Below, piece after piece: positions 1 to 7,002 of a stretch of DNA of 18,349 bases. The position numbers and the translations under genes are program-made. Source of the DNA: Lachnospiraceae bacterium UBA7050 (lineage in GTDB: Bacteria > Bacillota > Clostridia > Lachnospirales > Lachnospiraceae); assembly GCA_002493905.1 (NCBI GenBank), contig DLAJ01000032.1:1-18349 (forward strand). Direction: 5' to 3'. The notes beneath the pieces are model-generated. The model saw nothing but the letters and a program-made list of their open reading frames with translations. It did no database searches and was not told the DNA's origin. Every line of letters begins with the position of its first letter. The stretch's first letter is position 1.

Positions 1-48
1 AAAAGCTGTCAAGGGCGCGAAGCGTTCATTTTACCCTTGACAGCTTTT
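1..48 (-). terminator. Hairpin, probable intrinsic terminator
   Basis: A perfect 15-bp inverted repeat: AAAAGCTGTCAAGGG at 1-15 pairs with CCCTTGACAGCTTTT at 34-48, around an 18-nt loop. On the minus strand it lies 18 nt after the stop of the HTH remnant (66) and its stem ends in a run of T, so it probably ends that transcript. The stem has T runs on both strands, so it could act in either direction. It reaches the window edge, so what follows is unseen. Confidence 0.6.
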
Positions 49-65
49 CCTGTCTTTGCTATCTC

Positions 66-269
66 TTAACGGTCGAAGCGAAATTTCAATATGGATTCTG
101 TTAATTTTGTTTTTAATCTGTCCTGTGTATCGTCATTGATATGCCCTTTGTGCATAGACAGATATTTGATGTGCGCGGTGTAATGCCGCAACACTTCCTC
201 TACCGCTTCCGGCTCCCCGGCAACGGCTTTTTCGATTACTTCAAAAGGTATCAGCTTCTTGTTCCGGAT
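66..269 (-). pseudogene. Conjugative-element HTH protein remnant (Tn916 ORF8-like), start codon lost
   Basis: The minus strand reads about 67 codons ending FRFDR-stop, including KKLIPFEVIEKAVAGEPEAV, VLRHYTAHIKYLS and DDTQDRLKTKLTESILKF. This matches the small helix-turn-helix proteins of Tn916/Tn1549-type conjugative transposons, which have a 'VI.KA..G...A...VL.HY..YI..LS' N-terminus and a '(D)...R.RLETKL...ILKF' end. These lie next to a sigma-like gene and are thought to help control element transfer. No ATG, GTG or TTG lies in frame at the expected position: the codon before RNKKL is ATC, where homologues would have a start. It overlaps the tail of the sigma-like fragment (241-492) in another frame, as such gene pairs often do. 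The body is intact but the gene probably cannot start, so I call it a pseudogene. A non-canonical start, or one translationally coupled to the upstream frame, is the alternative. Confidence 0.6.
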
Positions 270-492
270 ATCCCAATTCCTCCCATTCTTTCCGTAGCTG
301 TATCAGTGCGACATTTCTCCTGCGGTTTATCGAACTTCTGCAACGTCCGTACAGTCTGCCGATTGCTCCGTCACGATAACCGAGGAAGTAATAAAGCAAC
401 AGGACTTCCCGCCTTAAATCCGGCAATCTTGATAATGCTGTTGCCAGCCGTTCATCATCAACGATAACTTCCTTTTCCCAATATTGGACGGT
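241..492 (-). pseudogene. Sigma-70-like regulator of a conjugative element, 5'-truncated (region 4 only)
   Basis: An open frame of about 83 codons on the minus strand reads WEKEVIVDDERLATALSRLP, then DLRREVLLLYYFLGYRDG, IGRLYGR and SINRRRNVALIQLRKEWEEL. This is the C-terminal DNA-binding half (region 4-like HTH) of the small sigma-factor-like proteins (Tn916 ORF7 type) of Firmicutes conjugative transposons. Intact members usually have about 130-160 residues and an N-terminal half, which is missing here: the frame closes upstream at a TGA (493-495). Only a TTG (424-426) inside the domain could start it. The HTH remnant follows immediately, in the family's usual gene order. I infer a decayed element end, not a working regulator. 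The family call is from recognisable sequence; the truncation is seen directly. Confidence 0.6.
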
Positions 493-571
493 TCATGTTG
501 TGCCTTGCTCGGAAAATCGTCATAGCTTCATTCCCATTTTGTTTTGTATTTGTTACGCAATAGAACGCCAT
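458..571 (-). CDS. Possible 37-residue ORF, unrecognised
   Basis: An ATG-initiated minus-strand frame encodes 37 residues, starting MAFYCVTNTKQNGNEA and ending RPILGKGSYR before TGA. It overlaps the upstream end of the sigma-like fragment in another frame. No Shine-Dalgarno sequence is visible before the ATG. It may be a small element-borne gene, or sequence brought in by the rearrangement that truncated the sigma gene. I do not recognise the product and give it little weight. Confidence 0.2.
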   Translation of the reverse strand: MAFYCVTNTKQNGNEAMTIFRARHNMNRPILGKGSYR

Positions 572-1036
572 TTTGCCGGGTTAAGGTATAAATCCTTGAC
601 CTCAACAAAAATGCGCCCGAAAAGCCGCATATAACAAGGCTCTTGTTGCCCCTAACGCGTAACATAAGGGCATAAAAAAGCGGCGTTCCTGTTTGGAGAT
701 AAAGAAACGCCGTTCTTGTGAAATATTTTTGTATTCAATTTTTCAATACTATGTGCTGGTGTTTGGGCTTGCAGGGTTCCGGGCGGCATATCAAGGCTCT
801 TTCCCTCAAAAGTAGTAAATTGGTAGTAAATTCAGCTTGAAATCCTGCATATATGCCATTAAATCAAGGCTTTTTTGAGATAATCGACCATTTTCTCCGA
901 CAATTATCCTCGTCTATTTTCAAGACTTGACATGATTCCTTTCAAGCAGTGCAGAAAATCTGATTGCTGCCATTGACGTTGAAAATACTATCACAAATAC
1001 AGAACAGTAAGGCAGAAGACTGACCATCCATCCTGA
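572..1036. other. Non-coding or decayed accessory DNA
   Basis: No intact gene is visible over about 465 bases. It contains the terminator hairpin at 675-714 and a 10-bp direct repeat GTAGTAAATT (812-821 and 823-832). A minus-strand frame of about 43 codons is open from a stop near 860 to about 730: it includes IYAGFQAEFTTNLLLLRERA and ends KHQHIVLKN-stop, but has no start. Together with the element remnants to its left, this looks like eroded mobile-element DNA. I see no integrase or attachment site that I could defend. Confidence 0.4.
675..714 (-). terminator. Intrinsic terminator (minus strand)
   Basis: CGGCGTTCCT at 681-690 pairs with AGAAACGCCG near 703-712 (one mismatch). On the minus strand the stem is followed by C and six T residues (plus-strand A run at 674-679), the layout of a rho-independent terminator. 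It would stop transcripts entering from the right before they reach the element remnants at 66-571. Confidence 0.6.
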
Positions 1037-1588
1037 TCAAGTGGTAGTCCTGCGGATCAGCACAAAGCTTCTGCTGTAGTGCATGCTGCCATCGCCTGTC
1101 TTTGCCCGAAACTGTACACAAAGCGCATTCCCCGCAGCCTCAGGCGGCATAATATAGGTCTGCCGCCCCGCTTTTTTCCATCCGCCGCCGTTCCTGCATA
1201 TTTCATAATCCTGTGCATCATCAGGGAACACAAAATAAATCCCCTGCGCAATTCTTGCCGGATGCTTTGAAGAAAGCAGGCGCTTTGCGCCGTTTTCATC
1301 ATAGATTGTCATGAAAAGCGCCCCCTGTCTCTCTTCCCCATCCCCGGCAGCCTCACTGCCGGATTCCTCCGCACTGCCTGGCGCCGGCTGATAAACACAG
1401 ACTGGGACAAGGCTCCCGTCTGCGCCGCAGAGCAATGCCCGACATAGCAGAACACCCAAAATATAGAAAACACCTTTGCAGAAAAACTGGCAGGAACAGC
1501 GAAACTGCCGCCCGGAACAGCCGGACTGCTTCGGAAAACAGCCGTTCCTCTCCTTGAAAAAACAGAAATGCATGACAGAATACTCCAA
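1037..1588 (-). CDS. Hypothetical protein, possibly membrane-anchored or secreted
   Basis: A 183-codon minus-strand frame from a TTG at 1588; an in-frame ATG (MHFCFFKERN) lies at 1573, and neither start has a good ribosome binding site. The first 50 residues hold about ten cysteines and then a hydrophobic stretch (KGVFYILGVLLCRALLCG, residues about 39-56), which could be a signal or anchor segment. The second half reads as ordinary protein: LFMTIYDENGAKRLL, GIYFVFPDDAQDYEICRNGG, RQTYIMPPEAAGNALCVQFR, ending in YSRSFVLIRR. That region resembles a small beta-rich extracellular module, but I cannot assign a family. The cysteine-rich start may be an artefact of a shifted reading frame, so the real gene could be only the C-terminal part. 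It stands alone, between eroded element DNA and the tetR terminator. Confidence 0.4.
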   Translation of the reverse strand: MEYSVMHFCFFKERNGCFPKQSGCSGRQFRCSCQFFCKGVFYILGVLLCRALLCGADGSLVPVCVYQPAPGSAEESGSEAAGDGEERQGALFMTIYDENGAKRLLSSKHPARIAQGIYFVFPDDAQDYEICRNGGGWKKAGRQTYIMPPEAAGNALCVQFRAKTGDGSMHYSRSFVLIRRTTT

Positions 1589-1754
1589 TTAGATATGATT
1601 ACCGCAAAGTACGGCTGTCTATAGTCTCCGTGTATCCTGAAAGACTCTCTCAGATCAACCGCTCGGTATTCTGATTATACGCTCCTGCCGCCTCACCCAC
1701 AATCGGCAATATCACGATTCTCTAAAGGCCTTATTATGCCGCCCCGCCGACCTC

Positions 1755-1790
1755 AAAAAAAGAGAGGTTCCTGTGAAAGAACGCCTCTCT
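1755..1790 (-). terminator. Intrinsic terminator after the tetR-family gene
   Basis: AGAGAGGTTC (1761-1770) pairs with GAACGCCTCTCT (1779-1790) with a 2-nt bulge. On the minus strand the stem is followed by seven T residues (plus-strand A run 1755-1761). It lies about 120 nt downstream of the TetR-family stop codon and separates this module from the ORF at 1037-1588. Confidence 0.65.
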
Positions 1791-1910
1791 CCTTGTGCAA
1801 TCTGACAGTCATACCCGCCCTGCTGCTTTTCTCTGTTATTTGGGACAAAAAAGGAATACATCTAAATGTATCAGATACAGGCAGGCATTTCCCCTGATTG
1901 CATAATGCTT

Positions 1911-2414
1911 TTACTTCATAAGTATGCCATCAAGCCTTTTCGCTAAATCTTCCGGATTGTCCCTGCAATTGTTGAGAAACCAATAAAAAAATACATTATA
2001 GATACCGCCTGCAAGAAAAACGGATTTGTATTCGTCATATTCCTGCCTGTATGTACTTAGAAATACCCGGTCAAATTCATCTTTGATCATATAGAATAAA
2101 CCGGCTTTATTAAGCGCATTGCAAAGTTCTATTTGCTGCTTCATATGCGTAAACAGTTTTATAAAATAGCAGCTGACCGTATCGTTTTTATAACTGATGG
2201 CCGACTCTTTCAGAAAGCTGTCCGTAATATTCCTGACCTTTTTATGCAATATATCTTCTTTGCTTTCAAAATTCCGGTAGAATGACATTCTTGTCACTCC
2301 CGCTTTTTTACAGATTTCCGTGATCGTAATATCCCTATATTCTTTCTTTTTCAACAACAATAAAAACGCTTCGGTAATATACACATCGACGAAGGCTTCC
2401 CGTTTGATTTTCAT
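1911..2414 (-). CDS. TetR/AcrR-family transcriptional repressor
   Basis: A DNA-binding, ligand-responsive regulator of the TetR family. From the chosen start (MKIKREAFVD) the protein has 167 residues, slightly shorter than the usual 180-220. The N-terminal HTH is clear at residues 29-49: ITITEICKKAG, a turn, then VTRMSFYRNF, followed by SKEDILHKKV. The C-terminal half (about 60-167) is the ligand and dimerisation domain and ends YKSVFLAGGIYNVFFYWF, as in TetR members with a short all-helical C-domain. An upstream in-frame ATG at 2432 would add six residues but has no ribosome binding site; the ATG at 2414 has GGGAG 11 nt upstream. It is divergent from the hydrolase at 2535, and the 40-bp palindrome between them is its likely operator, so it probably represses the hydrolase and itself. 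The inducer cannot be read from the sequence. Confidence 0.9.
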   Translation of the reverse strand: MKIKREAFVDVYITEAFLLLLKKKEYRDITITEICKKAGVTRMSFYRNFESKEDILHKKVRNITDSFLKESAISYKNDTVSCYFIKLFTHMKQQIELCNALNKAGLFYMIKDEFDRVFLSTYRQEYDEYKSVFLAGGIYNVFFYWFLNNCRDNPEDLAKRLDGILMK

Positions 2415-2456
2415 GATACGATCTGCTCCCATCTGTCACATCTGGCTTTTGGCAGA

Positions 2457-2485
2457 TTGATTCCCCGTACAATTTATGTTACTAT
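2457..2485 (+). promoter_or_regulatory. Predicted sigma-A promoter of the hydrolase gene
   Basis: TTGATT (-35, 2457-2462) and TACTAT (-10, 2480-2485) are separated by 17 bp. The -10 hexamer lies at the centre of the 40-bp palindrome, so a protein bound there would block polymerase. The prediction is by motif and spacing only. Confidence 0.5.
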
Positions 2486-2504
2486 TGTAACATAAATTGT
2501 ACGG
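2465..2504. promoter_or_regulatory. Perfect 40-bp palindromic operator
   Basis: CCGTACAATTTATGTTAC (2465-2482), spacer TATT, then its exact reverse complement (2487-2504): 18 of 18 paired positions. It fills the divergent intergenic region between the TetR-family gene and the hydrolase and overlaps the predicted -10 of the latter. TetR-family dimers bind inverted repeats, usually of 15-30 bp; this unusually long one could accept two dimers. A transcript would also fold into a strong hairpin, but there is no T run, so I do not call it a terminator. Confidence 0.8.
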
Positions 2505-2534
2505 AACTCACTACAGGATGTCAAGAGGAGAAAA

Positions 2535-3473
2535 ATGAAAAAAGTGCTTAAAATGATCGGACTTATTTTGATTTCTATTATTGTTATTGGATTTGTTATT
2601 TTACTTGTTGTTCTGAAAATACTGGGGAGCAGGCCTGCTGCCCCTGCAGATTACCAGCAGACGGTACAGACAGGCGGCAATATTGAAAAAAAATATATGG
2701 AAAACGGCCCTTATGAAGTATCCACACATGAGGCTGCCGCCCTGCAGCAGTTCGGGAAATTTATTGTCTACTATCCGGCAAAGCTCGAAACAAGCGGCGA
2801 TCAATATCCTGTCATTGTGATATGCAATGGAAGCGGGACTCCTCTATCGAAGTACCCTGCGGTTTCAACGCATCTGGCTTCATGGGGCTTTATTGTTATC
2901 GGAACGGAAGAATCCTACTCGTGGAACGCCTTCGGAGCCGAAATGTGCCTGCGTTACTTAGAACGGTGTAACGATAATGAAAAAATAGAGGATACCGCAA
3001 GTATTTTTTATCAGAAGGTCGATTTTAATCATGTCGGCGTCGTCGGACATTCACAAGGCGGTGTAGGCGTTATGAACGCCATTACCGACACTGCTCACAA
3101 AAATATTTATAAAGCCGCCGTATCTTTATCCCCGACTAACAAAGAACTTGCACACAATTTGTTATGGGATTATAATGCCTCTCTGATCAACACACCGATT
3201 ATGCTCATTTCTGGCGAAGGCGGCGGAGACGACTGGGTCGTGACAGGCGAACAGCTTCAGGATATTTATCATGACATTGATTCCGACAAACTTATGGCAA
3301 GAAGGATTCATACCGCCCACAATGAAATGCTCTATACTTGCAATGGTTATGTGACCGCCTGGTTTATGTGGCATTTACAGGGAGACCTGGAAGCGGCCGG
3401 CGCATTTACAGGAGAAAATGCTGAAATCATGAATAACAGTTTATATCAAGATCAAAGGCGGGATTTGCAATAA
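2535..3473 (+). CDS. Membrane-anchored alpha/beta hydrolase (dienelactone/cutinase-like)
   Basis: A serine hydrolase of 312 residues. Residues 7-29 form one hydrophobic segment after a MKK start, so the catalytic part (about 40-312) would face outside as a membrane-anchored or secreted enzyme. The nucleophile elbow is GVVGHSQGG with Ser173; the probable catalytic His is His262 (HTAHNEML) and the acid is probably Asp232 or Asp233. An oxyanion-hole type NGSG (98-101) follows the strand YPVIVIC. The start is supported by AGAGGAG 4 nt upstream. The substrate is unknown: the family includes esterases, lipases and polyester hydrolases. It is the only clear plus-strand gene of the window. It is divergent from a TetR-family repressor and probably induced by that protein's ligand, which would suit a detoxification or scavenging role. 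The stop codon lies in the loop of a hairpin (3455-3485). Confidence 0.85.
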   Translation: MKKVLKMIGLILISIIVIGFVILLVVLKILGSRPAAPADYQQTVQTGGNIEKKYMENGPYEVSTHEAAALQQFGKFIVYYPAKLETSGDQYPVIVICNGSGTPLSKYPAVSTHLASWGFIVIGTEESYSWNAFGAEMCLRYLERCNDNEKIEDTASIFYQKVDFNHVGVVGHSQGGVGVMNAITDTAHKNIYKAAVSLSPTNKELAHNLLWDYNASLINTPIMLISGEGGGDDWVVTGEQLQDIYHDIDSDKLMARRIHTAHNEMLYTCNGYVTAWFMWHLQGDLEAAGAFTGENAEIMNNSLYQDQRRDLQ

Positions 3474-3552
3474 CCATCCCGCCTTCATTTAGTCCTTCGG
3501 TACCGATATAGTACCCTTCAAACCATGATATTTCTTTAATCGTATCGAACAT
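3427..3552 (-). CDS. Possible 41-residue ORF downstream of rseP
   Basis: An ATG frame on the minus strand, 17 nt after the rseP stop, with GGGAAGCG just upstream as a weak ribosome binding site. It reads MFDTIKEISWFEGYYIGTEG and continues to about residue 41, where it stops inside the antisense of the hydrolase 3' end. It could be a truncated gene whose remainder was replaced when the TetR-hydrolase module arrived, or a chance frame. I do not recognise the product. Confidence 0.25.
   Translation of the reverse strand: MFDTIKEISWFEGYYIGTEGLNEGGMVIANPAFDLDINCYS
3455..3485 (+). terminator. Hairpin around the hydrolase stop codon
   Basis: AAGGCGGGAT (3455-3464) pairs perfectly with ATCCCGCCTT (3476-3485), with an 11-nt loop that contains the TAA stop (3471-3473). 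No strong T run follows on either strand, so termination may be weak. It could serve the converging rseP operon as well. Confidence 0.45.
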
Positions 3553-3569
3553 AACGCTTCCCGCTGCCT

Positions 3570-4667
3570 TTACTTGAACAGCCTCATAATATCGTTATAC
3601 ATGACAAATACCATCAGCACCAGCAGCAGGACAAATCCGATAAAATGCACGATCGCCTCTTTATCGCGCGGCACCGGTTTTCCGCGCACCGCCTCAATCA
3701 ATGCAAATATCAGCCTGCCCCCGTCCAACGCCGGCAGCGGCAGCAGGTTCACAACGCCCAGATTCGCGCTTAAGAGAATCGCAAAATTCATCATGCTCAT
3801 GATCAGCGTCATAATGCCATACTCGGAAGCCTCATCATAAACTTCTCCAACCACCTGCGCCATACCGACCGGACCGGATAAATCTTTCACAGACGCCTGC
3901 CCCCGAAACAGCATGAACAGGCTTTTATATACTACTTTGATCCAATAACGCACTTCATAATATGCCGCTTTGATCGTATCGATCGGACCGCACTTTTCGT
4001 AAACGCCGCCTGAAAAACCAATGAGATAGCGGCCGGTCTCCTCGTCAAAACGCGGTGTGATCACCGCCGTATAGCGTTCTCCGTCCCTCTCATAGACAAC
4101 CTTCACGTCCTCGCCCTGATTGAGCTGCGAAAACAGTGTCACTTCCCGATACAGATGCACCCGCTCCCCATTTAGGGAGATCAGCTCATCTCCCGCTAAA
4201 AGTCCCGCTTCCTCAGCGGGGTAGCCTTCAATGACGCTCACAATTTTCGTATTATCGCTACCCGTCATTCCGACAACGATCAGCGACAGGAAAAAAGCAA
4301 GTAAAAAATTAAAAATTGGTCCCGCTGCATAAGTTGCAATCTTAACCCACGGGCTTGCCGCAGGCAGTGAACGGTCCCGCTCTTTATCAGGAATCAGTTC
4401 CTGTGCCTCCGCGGCGTTCTCATCTTTTTTCCTTTTTTCTTCTTCGTCGAGTCCATCCTCATTTTCAAAAATGCAGGCGCCGCCAAGCGGCAGCAGCCGC
4501 CATGTATAAAGCGTCTCTTTTCCCTGCCTTTTCAGCAGGATCGGACCCATGCCCACGGTAAACTCCACCACACGGATTCCGTTTGCCTTCGCGATCAGAA
4601 AGTGACCAAACTCATGCGCGATCACAACGACCGCAAATATCAGTAGGAACCATAAAATCTTTATCAT
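3570..4667 (-). CDS. rseP: RseP/RasP-family site-2 intramembrane zinc metalloprotease
   Basis: Cuts transmembrane segments within the membrane; in Firmicutes the family processes anti-sigma factors and leftover signal peptides. The 365-residue protein has the zinc motif HEFGH at 18-22 in the first membrane helix, a second helix near 112-133 after AGPIFN, one PDZ domain at about 141-205 (GYPAEEAGLLAGDELISLNG) and the third zinc ligand in NLLPLPALDGG (307-317). The last helix ends near residue 358. Residues 68-103 form a charged insertion (DGLDEEEKRKKDENAA) between the first helix and the AGPIFN helix; it looks longer and more acidic than usual. Its ATG overlaps the dxr stop by 4 nt (ATGA), so the two are translationally coupled. 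In many Clostridia ispG and polC follow; here they do not. Confidence 0.95.
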   Translation of the reverse strand: MIKILWFLLIFAVVVIAHEFGHFLIAKANGIRVVEFTVGMGPILLKRQGKETLYTWRLLPLGGACIFENEDGLDEEEKRKKDENAAEAQELIPDKERDRSLPAASPWVKIATYAAGPIFNFLLAFFLSLIVVGMTGSDNTKIVSVIEGYPAEEAGLLAGDELISLNGERVHLYREVTLFSQLNQGEDVKVVYERDGERYTAVITPRFDEETGRYLIGFSGGVYEKCGPIDTIKAAYYEVRYWIKVVYKSLFMLFRGQASVKDLSGPVGMAQVVGEVYDEASEYGIMTLIMSMMNFAILLSANLGVVNLLPLPALDGGRLIFALIEAVRGKPVPRDKEAIVHFIGFVLLLVLMVFVMYNDIMRLFK

Positions 4668-5839
4668 AATTGTGCGTCTCCGGTTAATTGCTTAATAAAA
4701 TCATATGTCTGTGCTTCCGCTTCAAGAATCTCATTTACATTCGGATTATTGACAATCCGGTGTGCGCTCATACAACGCTCTATCAGCTCGTATATTTGCA
4801 GAAAACGAATCTTTTTCTGTAAAAACAGGCTGACCGCCCGCTCATTCGCCGCATTGAACACCGTCGGCATCGTGCCGCCCGCCTTTGCAGCCTCAAGCGC
4901 CATGGGAAGCCCCGAAAACGTCTCCGTATCGGGTTTCTCAAACGTGAGCTGCGCAATCCTGCACAAATCCGCCTGTTCACCGCTCATCGGCTTTCTGTCC
5001 GGATAAAACAGCGCATATTGGATCGGCAGCTTCATATCAGGCAGACCCATCTGCCCGATGATCGAACCGTCTGCAAACTGCACTGCCGAGTGAAGAATGC
5101 TCTGCGGATGAATCAGTACCTCGATCTGCTCAAGTCCCACATCAAACAGCCAGCGGGCCTCCATCACTTCCAGTCCCTTATTGACAAGCGTTGCGGAATC
5201 GATTGTAACTTTTTTGCCCATGGACCAGTTCGGATGCTTTAACGCGTCCTCCACAGTCATCCCTGCAAGCTGCTCTTTTGTTTTTCCGCGAAATGGTCCT
5301 CCGGACGCCGTAAGAAGAATCTTCTGCACACGTGCGCGCGGCTGTCCCTGCAGTGACTGAAAGATCGCGCTGTGCTCGCTGTCCACCGGAAGGATCAAAA
5401 CGCCGCGTTCTTTCGCAAGCGGCATAATAAGATGCCCGGCTGTCACAAGCGTTTCCTTATTGGCAAGTGCAATCGTTTTTTTCGCCTCGATCGCCGCAAT
5501 GGTCGGACGAATACCGATCATGCCGACAACTGCCGTGACAAGGATATCCGCCTCCGGCATCGCGGCGATCTCCAGAAGTCCGTCCATGCCGCACACCACG
5601 CGCACGGACATATCCGCCACGCGCAGCGCAAGCTCCCTTGCCGCCTCCCCGCTCCACATACAGGCAAGCAGCGGATGAAATTCGCGGATCTGCGCTTCCA
5701 TCAGGTTCACATTTGTGCCCGCCGCAAGCGCTGTAACCTTCAATTCCGGATTTGCCCGCACAATTTCAAGCGTCTGCGTACCAATGGAACCTGTTGAGCC
5801 TAAAACGGCAATGCGTTTTTTATCTGTATCTTTATTCAT
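4664..5839 (-). CDS. dxr: 1-deoxy-D-xylulose 5-phosphate reductoisomerase
   Basis: Converts 1-deoxy-D-xylulose 5-phosphate to 2-C-methyl-D-erythritol 4-phosphate with NADPH, the first committed step of the MEP isoprenoid pathway, in the cytosol. The NADPH-binding motif VLGSTGSIGTQTLEIV lies near the N-terminus. Central motifs include NKETLVTAG, LPVDSEHSAIFQ (metal-binding Asp and Glu), TASGGPFR and IDSATLVNKGLEVMEARWLF. At 391-392 residues it has the family's usual length. A GTG (5842) directly precedes the ATG (5839); I prefer the ATG because GGGGGA lies 5 nt before it. The product feeds UppS, encoded two genes upstream in the same operon. The gene overlaps rseP by 4 nt. Confidence 0.96.
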   Translation of the reverse strand: MNKDTDKKRIAVLGSTGSIGTQTLEIVRANPELKVTALAAGTNVNLMEAQIREFHPLLACMWSGEAARELALRVADMSVRVVCGMDGLLEIAAMPEADILVTAVVGMIGIRPTIAAIEAKKTIALANKETLVTAGHLIMPLAKERGVLILPVDSEHSAIFQSLQGQPRARVQKILLTASGGPFRGKTKEQLAGMTVEDALKHPNWSMGKKVTIDSATLVNKGLEVMEARWLFDVGLEQIEVLIHPQSILHSAVQFADGSIIGQMGLPDMKLPIQYALFYPDRKPMSGEQADLCRIAQLTFEKPDTETFSGLPMALEAAKAGGTMPTVFNAANERAVSLFLQKKIRFLQIYELIERCMSAHRIVNNPNVNEILEAEAQTYDFIKQLTGDAQL

Positions 5840-5902
5840 CACTGTCCCCCGATTGATATCACACCCGGCTTTTCCCTAAAAAACAATGATATGACATCCA
5901 TG

Positions 5903-5934
5903 ATTTCCGACATTTTCTATTTCCGACATTTTCT
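5903..5934. repeat. 16-bp tandem duplication after cdsA
   Basis: ATTTCCGACATTTTCT occurs twice head to tail (5903-5918 and 5919-5934), identical in both copies. It starts at the cdsA stop codon and lies in the 94-nt gap before dxr. It looks like a recent slippage or duplication event; no function is apparent. Confidence 0.8.
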
Positions 5935-6818
5935 CAGCTTAAAAGCAGGATTCCCAAAAAATATATGAGCGGCGCCGTCACGATCACGCTGTCGAAACGG
6001 TCCATGATCCCGCCATGGCCCGGTATCAGCTTGCCATAATCTTTAATATCGTGATCGCGCTTAATGCCGGATGCCGCAAGGTCTCCGATCTGTGAGAGCA
6101 CGGAACCGACACCGCCGATCAGCGCAAAATAGAGCGCCTGACAGGGAAGTTCAAGCGTATTTGTTTTCTGCAGTAAAAATCCGTACAGGAATCCGGCAAG
6201 TGCCGCACCCAGAATGCCGCCAGCTGAGCCCTCAATTGATTTTTTAGGACTCAGTACGGGCGCAAGCTTATGTTTTCCGAACGTCCTGCCAACCAGATAA
6301 GCGCAGGTATCACTGATCCAGCTGCTGATGAAAACAAGCCATACAAGATAAAAGCCTCCGTGCCACTCCCGAATCAGCCAGATAAAGGACAGCATGACCG
6401 GCGCATAGATACAGGCAAAAAAAGTCCTGACTGGTACATCACATTTCGTCTTGGGGAAAGTCAGCACATAAACCGCCATCAGACAAAGCAACGTAAGGAT
6501 TAAGACCATCAGGCACATGAATGCTGCTGCAGCCGCCCCCGTAATCGTAAGCTGGTGCGGTCCGTCCGTAAGCAGCCCCATGCCCGTGCCGTAAAGATAC
6601 AGCAGAACATCATAAACAGTAATTCCAATCAGCCCGACAATCTCATAAGCGTTTGGCGCTTTTCCTTTTTGATTGACTCCCATTGCCCTTGTCAGCTCTA
6701 AAAAGCCGATCACGGACACAGCATAAATCGTCAGCAGCAATACCCAGTCCCCCGCCCAGATTGCCCCGAACGCCAATATTACCAGTACAATCCCGCTGAT
6801 TGTCCTTGTCAGAAACAT
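5934..6818 (-). CDS. cdsA: Phosphatidate cytidylyltransferase (CDP-diacylglycerol synthase)
   Basis: Makes CDP-diacylglycerol from phosphatidic acid and CTP, the branch point of bacterial phospholipid synthesis, in the cytoplasmic membrane. The protein (294 residues from MFLTRTISG) is mostly hydrophobic helices and carries the family signature at about 250-276: SGIKRDHDIKDYGKL, then IPGHGGIMDRFD, with the metal-binding Asp residues and the Lys-Arg pair. ISSWISDTCAYLVGRTFGKH and LSPKKSIEGSAGG, further upstream, are also typical. The ATG at 6869 would add 17 polar residues and has no ribosome binding site, while that at 6818 has GGGAGGGG 5 nt upstream, so I chose the latter. It sits between uppS and dxr in the usual order. 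Confidence 0.95.
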   Translation of the reverse strand: MFLTRTISGIVLVILAFGAIWAGDWVLLLTIYAVSVIGFLELTRAMGVNQKGKAPNAYEIVGLIGITVYDVLLYLYGTGMGLLTDGPHQLTITGAAAAAFMCLMVLILTLLCLMAVYVLTFPKTKCDVPVRTFFACIYAPVMLSFIWLIREWHGGFYLVWLVFISSWISDTCAYLVGRTFGKHKLAPVLSPKKSIEGSAGGILGAALAGFLYGFLLQKTNTLELPCQALYFALIGGVGSVLSQIGDLAASGIKRDHDIKDYGKLIPGHGGIMDRFDSVIVTAPLIYFLGILLLS

Positions 6819-6948
6819 GTCTTCCCCTCCCGGTTTTCCGTTTTTGGTAAAATTCCCAGACAGCGGCACTTGAATGCCGCTCTTTCAAGCCGCTTTGTCA
6901 TTCACATCATCTATCATGCGTTCCTATCCTCTACTACGCCTCCATGAC

Positions 6949-7002
6949 ATCCGTCACGCCTTCACGCCACCCATTCCACGCTATCCGTCACGCTTTCACG
7001 CC
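6949..7002. repeat. Imperfect tandem repeat at the uppS 3' end
   Basis: ATCCGTCACGCCTTCACGCC (6949-6968) and ATCCGTCACGCTTTCACGCC (6983-7002) differ at one base and are 34 bp apart. The second copy covers the last codons and stop of uppS (GGVKA-stop), so the 3' end of the gene appears to have been copied downstream. It lies in the 169-nt gap to cdsA. Confidence 0.75.

Noticed and set aside
812..832. GTAGTAAATT direct repeats as an integration (att) site or CRISPR remnant
   Set aside because: Only two 10-bp copies with 1 bp between them, no spacers and no integrase gene nearby; too short to support either.
2465..2504. The long palindrome as an intrinsic terminator
   Set aside because: It lies between two divergent starts and has no T tract on either strand; an operator explains it better.
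5372..5797. 141-codon plus-strand frame
   Set aside because: Antisense to dxr; no start signals and dxr motifs on the other strand are unambiguous.
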